This document shows, piece by piece, positions 54,423 through 63,780 of a DNA stretch of 64,000 bases (within the stretch, counting starts at the first letter, position 1; the number at the start of each line of letters is the position of its first letter). The stretch lies in contig NZ_MQWA01000001.1 of the NCBI RefSeq assembly GCF_002954445.1, positions 3,135,196 to 3,199,195 on the forward strand, written 5' to 3'. A program made the translations under genes and the position numbers. This DNA comes from Rubritalea profundi. Lineage in GTDB: Bacteria; Verrucomicrobiota; Verrucomicrobiia; Verrucomicrobiales; Akkermansiaceae. A model generated the notes under the pieces. That model was given only the letters and a program-made list of their open reading frames with translations. It was not told the origin of the DNA and made no database searches.

Positions 54423-55838
54423 ATGCCACACTCCCAATTATTACCCTCGGTCGCTTCCGGCAACCTTACGTCCGGATTTCTCACAGAATTACGTGAAGGA
54501 TACACCATGGACGCGAGTGACCAGGCTTGTCACAACGCAGTGACGAACAATGCTATTAATTCCTTAGCGCTGAATCGGAATGTGATGAGAGGCGATGACG
54601 GCCACTTTAGTCATCGGATTAAGTCAAAAGGAATCATGAACCAGCAGCAGTCCGGACGTTGCTGGATGTTCGCGGCACTCAATGTGATGCGACCTCAGGT
54701 GATCCGTGATTACGGCATGGAAGGGTTTCAGTTTTCGACCGTTTATCTACAGTTCTGGGACAAGCTGGAAAAGGCTAACGTCTACCTTGAGTCGATCATC
54801 GAATTGCGCGATACCGATTTCCTGGATCGCGACTGGGAAATGGTGAACAAGATGACCTTAGAAGATGGAGGTTGGTGGAACTTTGCGGCGAGCCTTGTCG
54901 AAAAATATGGGGTGATTCCTGTTTCAGTGATGCCTGAGACCTACAGCAGTGAGCATACCGCGACCTTCAATCACATTCTCGAGCGATTACTCACGGTTTG
55001 GGCATCACGTATTCTGGAAAAGCACGAACAAGGTTGCGATGAGGATTCCCTGCGCGAGGAAAAGAACACGGCACTCAAAGATGTTTACAGATTTCTTGTC
55101 ATCAACCTCGGCGAACCACCTACCGATTTTGAATGGCGTTATAAGCGTAGCAAAAGCAATCAAGACGCGAGCAGTGGAGACACTAAGGGAGAAGCTTGTG
55201 TGGCCGATGATCAGAATCTAACTACTCTAGAGCATTACACTCCGCAGTCGTTCTACAAGAAATACGTTGGGCTTCCATTGAGTGAGTATGTTTGCCTCTA
55301 TCACGACGCCAAAAACGAGCTGAATAAGCATTACAGTTTAGGCCGAACCCAAAACATCGTCGGAAAAGGGGACATGCATTACGTGAACGTTGCACCAAGT
55401 TCGATGAAGAAAATTGCGGCAGCTTCGATCTTCGCCAACGAGCCGTTGTGGTTCGCGGTTGATATGAAATTTGATCACTCGATGCAGCATGGTATTATGG
55501 AGCATCAGCTCTATGATTACGAGGCACTGTTCGAGCTCGACTTGGCAGTCAGTAAGGAAGATAGAATTCGTTTTCATTCCGGAATAGTGGGGCACGCTAT
55601 GGCTCTGATGGGAGTGGATCTGGACAAGAATGGAGAACCCCGTAAATGGCTTGTAGAAAACAGCTGGGGTGAAGACAAGGGGGATAAGGGTGCGTGGACC
55701 TTGCACAACGATTGGTTCGATGAGCACGTTTACACCATCATTGTGCACAAACGTCACGTTCCAGCCGAGACCCTAGCATGTTTCGAAGACGCTCCGCGCG
55801 AACTGCCAGCATGGTATCCGTCGATGAGGAGTATGTGA
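54423..55838 (+). CDS. Peptidase C1B family (bleomycin hydrolase/PepC-like)
   Basis: This 471-residue cytoplasmic protein has the catalytic cysteine C80 in QQQSGRCWMFAALNVMRP, H391 in GIVGHAMALMGVD and N413 in WLVENSWGED, the complete papain-type triad of C1B aminopeptidases. PepC and bleomycin hydrolase form hexamer rings that trim peptides from the N-terminus. The C-terminus, ending SMRSM, differs from the usual lysine or alanine tail. It has no signal peptide, unlike its neighbours. It lies 136 bases downstream of the fusion gene and has no obvious link to glycan genes. Confidence 0.9.
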   Translation: MPHSQLLPSVASGNLTSGFLTELREGYTMDASDQACHNAVTNNAINSLALNRNVMRGDDGHFSHRIKSKGIMNQQQSGRCWMFAALNVMRPQVIRDYGMEGFQFSTVYLQFWDKLEKANVYLESIIELRDTDFLDRDWEMVNKMTLEDGGWWNFAASLVEKYGVIPVSVMPETYSSEHTATFNHILERLLTVWASRILEKHEQGCDEDSLREEKNTALKDVYRFLVINLGEPPTDFEWRYKRSKSNQDASSGDTKGEACVADDQNLTTLEHYTPQSFYKKYVGLPLSEYVCLYHDAKNELNKHYSLGRTQNIVGKGDMHYVNVAPSSMKKIAAASIFANEPLWFAVDMKFDHSMQHGIMEHQLYDYEALFELDLAVSKEDRIRFHSGIVGHAMALMGVDLDKNGEPRKWLVENSWGEDKGDKGAWTLHNDWFDEHVYTIIVHKRHVPAETLACFEDAPRELPAWYPSMRSM

Positions 55839-55901
55839 TCGTTCTACTGCGTTATCGAATTTTCTTAGTGACCTGTGGGTGGAGGCGATTATATCTAGGC
55901 A

Positions 55902-56702
55902 ATGAATTGCATAAAGTCACATCGAGTGATGAGAAATAATAGATCCGTCGCCAGCAAGTTACTTGTTTGTTCTGTAGCCATATGTGCCACACTGGCTTCT
56001 GCCGTGGCGCATGAAACTAGTGGTAAGCAACAAACAATTGCCAACAAAGAAGCAACCAAGGCCGTCAAATTTGATCCTGTTGTAAAGAATATTGAGGGCT
56101 GGACGGTTCATATCGAACCGAAGTTGCTAGAAGGGGAATATGCTGAGGAAGGATCTAAGGCTCTAACAATGTTGGCAAATCATTTGCAAAGAATTTCGAT
56201 TCTCGTCACAGGCGAGCAACTGAAAGGCTTACGGCAGGTAGGGATCTGGGTTGAACATTCACATCCTGAGCTTACCGGCATGCAATACCATCCAGGTGAA
56301 AAATGGCTGACTGATAATGGCCATGATGCTCGATTGGTAAAAAAAGTGCATATCGCTCATGCTTCAGATCTCTTAAGTCGAAGCCAAATGATCAAGCAGC
56401 CAGCCGTCATACTGCACGAGCTAGCGCATGGTTATCATGACCAGATACTCGGTTTCGAAGAGCCACGCATCAAAGAGGCCTACAACAAGGCGATGAAAGC
56501 AAAGCTTTACGACGAGGTGCTACTCTACACTGGAAAAAAGGTGCGCGCTTATGCCGCAACGGATCATAAAGAATATTTTGCCGAGGGAGTTGAAGCTTAC
56601 TTTTACCGCAACGATTTCTATCCCTTTGTGAGAGCTGAGCTCCAGCTGCACGATCCCTTGCTTCACGATCTGATGGTGCAGATATGGGGTCCTCTCAAAT
56701 AG
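55902..56702 (+). CDS. Exported HExxH zinc metallopeptidase-like protein
   Basis: This 266-residue protein (start at codon 1 or at the ATG of codon 10, MRNNRSVASK) has a signal peptide (LLVCSVAICATLASAVA) and HELAHGYHD near 172-180, giving a zinc-binding HExxH. EYFAEGVEAYFYR near 224 supplies the third, glutamate ligand, as in gluzincins such as the anthrax lethal factor-like fold. IWVEHSHPELTGMQYHPGEK precedes it. It could be a secreted peptidase; substrate unknown. It lies between the C1B peptidase and the cytochrome gene. Confidence 0.75.
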   Translation: MNCIKSHRVMRNNRSVASKLLVCSVAICATLASAVAHETSGKQQTIANKEATKAVKFDPVVKNIEGWTVHIEPKLLEGEYAEEGSKALTMLANHLQRISILVTGEQLKGLRQVGIWVEHSHPELTGMQYHPGEKWLTDNGHDARLVKKVHIAHASDLLSRSQMIKQPAVILHELAHGYHDQILGFEEPRIKEAYNKAMKAKLYDEVLLYTGKKVRAYAATDHKEYFAEGVEAYFYRNDFYPFVRAELQLHDPLLHDLMVQIWGPLK

Positions 56703-56770
56703 AGGTAAAACTCGCTTCTACCTTTTTTCCGCTTTGGCAATACAGCGAATCTAACGTAACCTAACATTCT

Positions 56771-59461
56771 GTGAGGCAATCTTTAAAACAAAATATTGGA
56801 GTCTTTTTGGCCTTAGTAATGGCACCTGCTGCAATGGCAGAACCCATTGTTTCTGGACTCTCTTCGAGCAAGCTCAATCCGGAGCTCAAAGCCATGGTCA
56901 TGGTGGAGGAACTCAACTGCGTGGCATGCCACCAGAGTGATGCGGTATTTGCCGGCCGATCAAAAAAAGCACCGCGGCTCACAGGAGTTGGCTCGCGCAT
57001 TCATCCAAACTACTTGGAGGAATTCATCCGCAATCCACACAAAATCAAGCCCGGAACCACCATGCCGGATGTCCTCGCTAGTAAGGACCAGAATGAAAAA
57101 TCTGAGATTGCCAAATCTATCACCCATTTCTTGCTGTCGTTGGAGAAAAACGATTTTGCACCCCAACTCCCGGATGTAGTAGCTGCCACAGAAGGGGAAC
57201 GGCTATTCCATATGCGTGGTTGTATCGCTTGTCATTCGCCTCGCGATGCGGAAGGGGTGGAGCTGATGCAGGATACGTCCGTCCCGCTCGGTGCGCTGCA
57301 CAAGAAATATAGCGGCAAGAGTTTAGTCAAATTTCTAATGAATCCACATGCCGTCCGTCCATCCGGACGGATGCCCGATCTCAAGTTGCCAGCAAAGGAA
57401 CTCGAGGCCATTTCCAACTACTTGTTGCGTGACACCCAGATGCCGGGTCACCTTAATTACACCCTCTATCAGGGAAGTATTTGGGAAGGTATCGGAACCG
57501 ACGGCGTCAAGGCGATCAGAGCGGGTCATGTCGATGACTTTAACCTAAAAACCCTTGGTAAAATAAAACGCCAATATGCCGTCGAGTATGATGGCTGGTT
57601 AAAAATCCCCAAAGCCGGAAGTTATACTTTTTATCTAACGCTCAATGGCGGCACTCTAGCGATCAATGGTAAGCAACTGCTCTCTTTGGAACCTAGCCAA
57701 CTGCGTGCTCCCACGGAGTTGAAAACCACTCTGGATCTGAAACAAGGCTGGCAGAAGCTCAAGGTGTCGTATTACCACACTGGAGACGATAAAAAGTTTT
57801 CCCTAGAATTGGAGGGTCCCGGTAGGAAGCGCACTCCGATTGCTTCGTCGATGTTGTCTGTTTCAAAGCAACCGATTCCAGAGTTTGTAGCACCCAAAGT
57901 AGATGCCGTGCTAGCCAAGCGTGGACGTGAATATTTTGCCAATTTGGGATGTGCGAGCTGCCATACCGACCTTAAAATTCAGCCAATATATAGCACACCC
58001 TTTGCCCAGCTTTCGGCAGGGAAAGGTTGCATCAGCGACTCGGTTGGGAAACACCCTCACTACGGACTTGGCACCAAGCAACTCGAGCTGATGAACAAGT
58101 TTTTACCTGTCGCTGAGAAAAGAAAACTCAACGACCGGGAAAAGATAAACAAGACTCTCACCACTTTCAATTGTATCGCTTGTCACGACAGAGATGGGCT
58201 TGGCGGGATCGATACAAAGCGAAATCCCTACTTCACCGGAACGCACCCTGAGCTTGGTGAACAGGGACGCCTTCCTCCTAACCTGTCACATGTTGGAGCG
58301 AAAATCACTCCAGAATGGATGCGGGAAGTCATGCTCCACGGGAAAACCCAACGGGATTATATCCATACCAAAATGCCTCAGTATGGAGCTGAAAACGTAG
58401 AGCACTTAATCGAGCTCTTCGGCAAAGTCGATACCTTGGAAAATGTCACTTTCCCGAAAATTACTAACATCCAAGAATCAAAAAATGCTGGCTACAACAT
58501 GATTGGAACCAAAGGTTTCAGCTGCATAGCCTGCCACGACTTCAATGGCAAAAACCCGCTAGGTGCGGGGGCGCTTGATCTTGTTAATGTCACCGATCGG
58601 GTGCAAAAAAATTGGTTTCATATTTTCATGAGAAACCCGTCACGTTTCCACACCACGGGCATTATGCCCAGCTTCTGGCCAGGTGGGAAGTCGATCCGTC
58701 CCGATGTACTTAAAGGCGATTCTGCTCAGCAAATCGAAGCACTTTGGAAATATCTAGAAGATGGTCCACGGGCGAAAAAGCCCGAGGGGCTTTCACGTCA
58801 ATCTGATCAGCTGCGTGTATTCGATAAGGCTGAGATGGTGCGTGGACGCGGGACAGAAGCAGGCTTCCGTGCGATTGGTGTAGGCTATCCCGAGCGACTC
58901 AATCTGGCGTTCGATTCCGAGGAAATGGCTTTGCGGCTTCTTTGGAAGGGGACCTTCGCGAATGTGAGCCTCGGTTCTTTCAAGGTTAGCGGTAAGGAGC
59001 AGATTACCTTCCCCAAGGGGATTCCGTTTCACCGTCTCAAGTCGCTGGATGCGCATTGGCCATACAAGGCGAAGACAAACTACCTGTTCCCTCAAGACCA
59101 TGGCTACCAGTACCGTGGATACCGTTTAGATAAACTGCGGAGGCCGACTTTCCTGTATGAGTATGGGGACATTATGGTGGAGGATTTCTTTGAAGCCGTC
59201 GAAGAGGAAAAAGGAAAAGCGCGGTTCAAGCGCACGCTAAACTTCGAATCTTCAGATGACCAAGAACCGTTCTATTTCCGCATCCTAGCAGGCAAGGGGA
59301 TCACAGCGCAGTCGGAAAGTGACTTCACAATGGGCAAGTTACAGGTTCGCATCACCAGTGGACAAAAAGCAATTGTCCGTAAGGGAGATGCTGGAGATGT
59401 GCTGATTCCTCTCAAAGTATCCAAAGGGAAATTAACTCTCACTCTCGAATACCAATGGTAA
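56771..59461 (+). CDS. Five-heme exported cytochrome with PA14-like domain
   Basis: GTG start; this 896-residue protein has a signal peptide (GVFLALVMAPAAMAEP) and five CxxCH sites at residues 50, 151, 394, 468 and 585. Two are NCVACH and GCIACH, then GCASCH, NCIACH and SCIACH. Between hemes 2 and 3 (about 235-360) is a PA14-like segment (YDGWLKIPKAGSYTFYLTLN, GWQKLKVSYYH), a carbohydrate-binding fold. After the hemes comes a beta-rich region (FRAIGVGYPERLNLAFDSEE). It likely shuttles electrons in the periplasm while holding a glycan. Its stop overlaps the start of the propeller gene by 7 bases, so the two form one unit. Confidence 0.85.
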   Translation: MRQSLKQNIGVFLALVMAPAAMAEPIVSGLSSSKLNPELKAMVMVEELNCVACHQSDAVFAGRSKKAPRLTGVGSRIHPNYLEEFIRNPHKIKPGTTMPDVLASKDQNEKSEIAKSITHFLLSLEKNDFAPQLPDVVAATEGERLFHMRGCIACHSPRDAEGVELMQDTSVPLGALHKKYSGKSLVKFLMNPHAVRPSGRMPDLKLPAKELEAISNYLLRDTQMPGHLNYTLYQGSIWEGIGTDGVKAIRAGHVDDFNLKTLGKIKRQYAVEYDGWLKIPKAGSYTFYLTLNGGTLAINGKQLLSLEPSQLRAPTELKTTLDLKQGWQKLKVSYYHTGDDKKFSLELEGPGRKRTPIASSMLSVSKQPIPEFVAPKVDAVLAKRGREYFANLGCASCHTDLKIQPIYSTPFAQLSAGKGCISDSVGKHPHYGLGTKQLELMNKFLPVAEKRKLNDREKINKTLTTFNCIACHDRDGLGGIDTKRNPYFTGTHPELGEQGRLPPNLSHVGAKITPEWMREVMLHGKTQRDYIHTKMPQYGAENVEHLIELFGKVDTLENVTFPKITNIQESKNAGYNMIGTKGFSCIACHDFNGKNPLGAGALDLVNVTDRVQKNWFHIFMRNPSRFHTTGIMPSFWPGGKSIRPDVLKGDSAQQIEALWKYLEDGPRAKKPEGLSRQSDQLRVFDKAEMVRGRGTEAGFRAIGVGYPERLNLAFDSEEMALRLLWKGTFANVSLGSFKVSGKEQITFPKGIPFHRLKSLDAHWPYKAKTNYLFPQDHGYQYRGYRLDKLRRPTFLYEYGDIMVEDFFEAVEEEKGKARFKRTLNFESSDDQEPFYFRILAGKGITAQSESDFTMGKLQVRITSGQKAIVRKGDAGDVLIPLKVSKGKLTLTLEYQW

Positions 59462-60945
59462 ATTCACTCACTAGACTGACACTGTTGTCTGTTGCTCTCA
59501 CGTCCTTCCTGTCCGCCGAGGAGCTCGGCAAAATGTGGGGCACCGCCGAGGAGGAGGCAAAATATTATCCCATCGTCAACATACCGATCCCACAGAATAT
59601 TCCCATGAGACCCGGCAGCTTTGACATGCTCCCAGATGGGCGCTTGGCAGTGGGTACCCGCAAGGGCGATATCTATTTAGTCAAAGGTGCTTTTGATTCC
59701 CCGCCGGCGCCGGAGTATAAGCTGTTCGCCACTGGGCAGGATGAAATCTTCGGTCTTTCATGGAAGGATAATGCCATGACCACCACCCAGTTTGGCGAAG
59801 TTACCAAAATTTCCGACTCCGATGGCGACGGCGTGGCGGACCGCTACGATACCCTGAGTAATAACTGGGGATACGCGGAAGGTCACGAGTTCGCCTTTGG
59901 CTCAAAACACGATCCAGATGGAAACATCTGGGTGGCTCTCGGCTTGAGCGGTTCCTACAATTCCCACAACCTATTCCGCGGTTGGGCGGTCAAGATTACA
60001 CCCGATGGCAAAATGATACCCGTTTGCAGTGGTTTGCGTAGCCCTGGAGGCGTTGGCCCGAATGCCGAGGGCGCGATGTTCTGCATCGAGAGCCAGGGGC
60101 CATGGAATGGTTGTTGCTCGCTGAAACACCTCAAGCCGGGCGGCTTTCTTGGGCATCCGGCAAGCTACAACTGGTACCCGTTTGTCCCCGGCATGGACAC
60201 ACCCAAGGTAACGCCTGACTCACCTTCGCGATTTCAGCTGGAAAAAAACAGGATCAAGGAACTCGTGCCTCCGGCGATTCGTTTTCCATACATCAAAATG
60301 GGACGCTCGATATCTGGCTTCAACTTAAACCAGACCGGCGGCAAATTCGGCCCCTTCGAAAATCAGATATTCCTCGGCGACTACACCTTGAGCCTCATCA
60401 TGCGGGCAACCACCGAAAAGATAAACGGTGTCTGGCAGGGTGCATGCTATCCTTTCCGTGAGGGACTCTCCACCGGCATCATGAATGTCGAATTCACTCC
60501 CAAAGGTCAGCTGATGGCCGGTGGTTTTACCACCAGTAGGCAGTGGCCAGTCCGCGGCACGGAACCCTATGCTATCCAGCGTATCGATTGGAATGGCAAG
60601 GTTCCCTTCGAGGTCAAGGAAATCAATATCAAGAAGACAGGCTTCCTATTCACCTTTACCAAACCGATTGATAAAGTAGTCGCAGCTAACCCGGACGTTT
60701 ATAATATTACCACCTACACCCACATTTTCCGTGGTGGTTACGGTAGTCCGGAAGTAGATCAAACAACGCGTAAGGTCACCAAAGCAGAACCTTCCGCAGA
60801 CGGCCTTTCAGTCATGCTGCAGCTCGATGAAATCATCGAAGGTCATATCCACGATTTCAATCTCGATTCACTGAAATCCAAGGACGGAAAACCACTACTG
60901 CACACCAAAGCATATTATACCGTCAATGAGATTCCGAAAAAATAG
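59455..60945 (+). CDS. Exported beta-propeller, sugar-dehydrogenase-like, partner of the five-heme cytochrome
   Basis: The start ATG overlaps the previous stop (ATGGTAA). The 496-residue protein has a signal peptide (LLSVALTSFLSAEELG) and a propeller related to PQQ-type sugar dehydrogenases (SFDMLPDGRLAVGTRKGDIY, DSDGDGVADRYDTLS, HDPDGNIWVALGLSGSYNSH, SGLRSPGGVGPNAEGAMFCI). It is also related to the propeller halves of the proteins at 11202 and 50942, so here the dehydrogenase-like and heme parts are separate but cotranslated. The C-terminal LLHTKAYYTVNEIP resembles the ends of the other two. Cofactor and substrate are unknown. Confidence 0.8.
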   Translation: MVNSLTRLTLLSVALTSFLSAEELGKMWGTAEEEAKYYPIVNIPIPQNIPMRPGSFDMLPDGRLAVGTRKGDIYLVKGAFDSPPAPEYKLFATGQDEIFGLSWKDNAMTTTQFGEVTKISDSDGDGVADRYDTLSNNWGYAEGHEFAFGSKHDPDGNIWVALGLSGSYNSHNLFRGWAVKITPDGKMIPVCSGLRSPGGVGPNAEGAMFCIESQGPWNGCCSLKHLKPGGFLGHPASYNWYPFVPGMDTPKVTPDSPSRFQLEKNRIKELVPPAIRFPYIKMGRSISGFNLNQTGGKFGPFENQIFLGDYTLSLIMRATTEKINGVWQGACYPFREGLSTGIMNVEFTPKGQLMAGGFTTSRQWPVRGTEPYAIQRIDWNGKVPFEVKEINIKKTGFLFTFTKPIDKVVAANPDVYNITTYTHIFRGGYGSPEVDQTTRKVTKAEPSADGLSVMLQLDEIIEGHIHDFNLDSLKSKDGKPLLHTKAYYTVNEIPKK

Positions 60946-61037
60946 GTTAGAACGGCTATCCGCTGATTGAATAGCTTGATGCCATTTGGCGAGTGCGGGC
61001 TCTTGACTATTGGCTCCGTACCCGTAAGTTTTGCGGC

Positions 61038-62141
61038 ATGCAAGATCCAAGAATCGCCCAGCTCGCCCGTCAGCTAGTTCATTATTCCACCGCAGTTAAA
61101 AAAGGTGAGAAGGTGATGCTTCACCTCTTCGATGTGCCGGATGAAATAGGCATCGCCTTGATCCGTGAGATCCGCGCCAAAAAAGCCATCCCCGTGGTCA
61201 GGATCGAGCACGGCCAGATTGGTCGTGAGCTCGCTATGGGCAGCACCGATGAGCAATACAAGATGGTTGCCAAGCATCAGCTCGCCGAAATGAAGGACAT
61301 GGACGCCTACATAGCCATCCGTGGCTCAAGTAATATCTGTGAAAACAGTGATGTGCCGACCTCCAAGATGAAGACCCTCATGACTCACATGCGCGGGGTG
61401 CTGGATCACCGAGTGAAAAAAACCAAGTGGTGCGTGCTGCGCTGGCCGCATCCGTCCATGGCTCAACAAGCCGGAATGAGCACTGAGGCATTCGAGGATT
61501 TCTATTTCCGCGCCTGCCTGCTGGACTATAAGAGCCTGATCCCAGCGATGAACGCGCTCAGCCGCTTGATGAATAAAACTGACCAGGTGCATATCAAAGG
61601 GCCCGGCACGGATCTTCGATTTTCAATGAAAGGAATTCCAGCTCTCACTTCCGGCGGCAACTATAACGTCCCCGACGGCGAGGTGTTCACCTCACCCGTC
61701 AAGGACAGCGCCGAGGGCTATATCACCTACAACGTGCCCAGCCTCTACCAAGGAATTCCCTTCGACAACGTTCGACTAGAGTTTAAAAAAGGTAAAATCG
61801 TCAAAGCAGACGCCGGAGCCATGACTAAGGAACTGAACAGCATCCTAGATGCGGATCCTGGTGCTCGCTACATCGGCGAGTTTGCCCTCGGATTTCATCC
61901 GGAAATCATGGAACCGATGCGCGATATCCTGTTTGACGAAAAAATTGCAGGCTCATTTCACTTTACCCCAGGCCAAGCCTATGAAGACGCCGACAACGGT
62001 AACCGCTCCCAAGTTCACTGGGATCTGGTCAGCATTCAACGCAAGGACTACGGTGGTGGGGAAATCTACTTTGATGGTAAATTGATCCGCAAAGATGGAA
62101 TTTTCCTACCAAAATCACTCGCAAAGTTGAATTACAAATAA
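61038..62141 (+). CDS. M29-family aminopeptidase
   Basis: ATG 61038 ([18 protein letters not shown]) is the likely start; the longer frame would add 15 unlikely residues. The 367-residue protein is a thermophilic-type M29 metallo-aminopeptidase. Metal-ligand blocks are [28 protein letters not shown] and [25 protein letters not shown]. It is cytoplasmic and cleaves N-terminal residues from peptides. It lies 92 bases after the propeller gene, without an obvious link to it. Confidence 0.9.
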   Translation: MQDPRIAQLARQLVHYSTAVKKGEKVMLHLFDVPDEIGIALIREIRAKKAIPVVRIEHGQIGRELAMGSTDEQYKMVAKHQLAEMKDMDAYIAIRGSSNICENSDVPTSKMKTLMTHMRGVLDHRVKKTKWCVLRWPHPSMAQQAGMSTEAFEDFYFRACLLDYKSLIPAMNALSRLMNKTDQVHIKGPGTDLRFSMKGIPALTSGGNYNVPDGEVFTSPVKDSAEGYITYNVPSLYQGIPFDNVRLEFKKGKIVKADAGAMTKELNSILDADPGARYIGEFALGFHPEIMEPMRDILFDEKIAGSFHFTPGQAYEDADNGNRSQVHWDLVSIQRKDYGGGEIYFDGKLIRKDGIFLPKSLAKLNYK

Positions 62142-62311
62142 CTCACCCACCTGGGAGCGCCAAGCCCCAGCTCGGCAGCACATCCTCCCACCTAGCTGAA
62201 ATTCTTAATTGGACCACCGCGACACCCCTCTGGACTGCGTGTGGCTCGACACCGCTCTGTGGCTGGCTCGGCTTGACGAGGGCGGTGGGGCTCCATACGA
62301 ATAGCCAGCAC

Positions 62312-62353
62312 GATGAAGCGATCTCTACCGCGAAAAAGACGAAAGGCGCTAAA
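62312..62353. repeat. Direct repeat, copy 1 (about 42 bp)
   Basis: GATGAAGCG-a-TCTCTACCGCGAAAAAGACG followed by AAAGGCGCTAAA. A near copy is at 62576-62618. The surrounding 62142-62644 is a non-coding, repeat-rich stretch (it includes TGGGAGCGCCAAGCCCCAG) with no gene I can support. Confidence 0.6.
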
Positions 62354-62575
62354 GGGCCAGCACAATGAAACTGCTCTACCACCAATCACACTAATCGCAC
62401 GAATGATAAGGCTGAAGTGTGACGGTCTCTGCACGTAGCGCGACCGTCTCGGTCGCTCAAAATAATCCATCGAAGCTGCTGAATCACAGTGCTTATAGTC
62501 TCATTTGGTCTGTCTCATAGGTCAGCATCAGTCACGTAGAAGAGCGCTTCCAGCCTCTTTCTCCCAGGCCTATCA

Positions 62576-62618
62576 GATGAAGCGTTCTCTACCGCGAAAA
62601 AGACGAATGAAAGCTAAA
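62576..62618. repeat. Direct repeat, copy 2 (about 42 bp)
   Basis: GATGAAGCG-t-TCTCTACCGCGAAAAAGACG followed by AATGAAAGCTAAA, 264 bases after copy 1 and 27 bases before the end of the integrase remnant. Confidence 0.6.
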
Positions 62619-62644
62619 CCTCCTAATTCACCATTCACCAGCCC

Positions 62645-63172
62645 CTAAAGCCCATCCAGCGGACTCACCACCCCCAGCCCATTTGAGCCTATCGCGACAT
62701 GCAGATAAATCTCAGTCGTCGTGATGTCCTCATGTCCTAGGATTACTTGGATCGTTCGTAAATCAGCTCCGTTTTCCAATAAATGCGTAGCAAACGAATG
62801 CCGTAAAGCATGGCTAGTCACTCGCTTTTCAATGTTCGCCGCCACAGCTGCACGTTTGATCGCCTTATTATAAACTTGACCATGCAGATGATGCCTTCTG
62901 CGTATGTCACTCTCAGGATCCACCGACGTCTGACGCGCCGGAAACAACCAAAACCACTCGAACGTTTCTGCGGCTTTACGGAATTTTCGCGCCAGTGCGC
63001 CCGGCATATAAACACCAGCCAGCTGCGCCTCTCGGTCACTCGTCCAGACTTCACGCGCGCGTTCTATCTGCTCCGCGATCTCTTTACACAAGCTTTTGGG
63101 AAGTACCGTGCATCTATCCTTATCGCCCTTGCCCACCCTCACCGTTAGCATACCGCGATCCACATCAACCAC
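62645..63172 (-). pseudogene. Integron-type tyrosine recombinase, C-terminal half only
   Basis: The 175-residue frame (GTG start) aligns by eye with integron integrases (IntI). [15 protein letters not shown] holds the catalytic Lys. [11 protein letters not shown] (54-64) with FEWFWLFPA is the extra IntI-specific helix region. RRRHHLH is at 91-97, [12 protein letters not shown] (H121, R124) follows, [14 protein letters not shown] has H147 and nucleophile Y156, and SPLDGL ends it. The first catalytic Arg and the core-binding half are missing, with an in-frame TAA upstream of the GTG. It is therefore inactive. IntI genes normally lie next to an attI site and gene cassettes, which would be to the right of this window. 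Confidence 0.8.
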
Positions 63173-63202
63173 GTAAAAACCTCCACGTACAGCATCGCTG
63201 TT

Positions 63203-63484
63203 TTACGTGAGGTCACGTGGTGTTAGAGGAAATAGTTCAAAGTGATTCCTTAATTGCTTCTTTAGGAAAGTCCGACCAGCTCCACTCTTCAGAAATTTCT
63301 CCCTTCCCTCAGCATCCAACTTCTCTAAATAAGCTTCATAATAAATCAACCTCCATGGACGCCTCGATTTTGTTGAGATGGATACACCCTGCTGATGTTC
63401 AGCCAGACGCCTTCTTAAATTAGCAGTAAAACCTATATACAAGCCTCTATCCTTTTCTGACTGCAAAACATAAACATAACACAT
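63203..63484 (-). CDS. GIY-YIG domain protein
   Basis: This 93-residue stand-alone GIY-YIG nuclease-like protein has YVYVLQSEKDRGLYIGFTAN with the two conserved strands YVY and LYIG. The helix NLRRRLAEHQQG carries the conserved Arg and His, and E in YLEKLDAEGREK follows. Many bacteria carry such small genes of unknown role. It sits between the C-terminal and the possible N-terminal part of the integrase, 30 bases from the first and 35 from the second, as if inserted into it. The gene itself looks intact. Confidence 0.75.
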   Translation of the reverse strand: MCYVYVLQSEKDRGLYIGFTANLRRRLAEHQQGVSISTKSRRPWRLIYYEAYLEKLDAEGREKFLKSGAGRTFLKKQLRNHFELFPLTPRDLT

Positions 63485-63519
63485 TATAAAAATCTCATGA
63501 AATCGTTAAATTTTAAAAT

Positions 63520-63780
63520 CTAGATCGCGTGCGGCAAAGCCGTTATACGCGACCATGGTTCCCTAGGGCGATCTTCCCGCACCACCTCAGATCTCCAGAA
63601 CACCTTCGCCGCATCCCGCCCCGCTTCTAGTTCATTGCGCAGGCGAAAATTCTCAAACCATTCCAGAACCAGTAAAAATCCAGTCCGTTCTCGATCCGTA
63701 AGCCCACGGAACTCCGAGAGATCCTTTCGCCAACAACAGCGCGATTTAATAGCACTCATAAAACATATAAACCACATCAA
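63520..63780 (-). pseudogene. Possible N-terminal fragment of the integrase
   Basis: The 86-residue frame contains LTDRERTGFLLVLEWFENFR and AGRDAAKVFWRSEVVREDRP followed by REPW. This resembles the N-terminal extension of some Verrucomicrobiota integron-type integrases, where a Trp-containing segment leads into the core-binding domain. It ends abruptly (SRITALPHAI) just before the GIY-YIG gene. If correct, one integrase gene was split by deletion and insertion. I am not certain of the homology; it could be an unrelated small protein. Confidence 0.4.
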
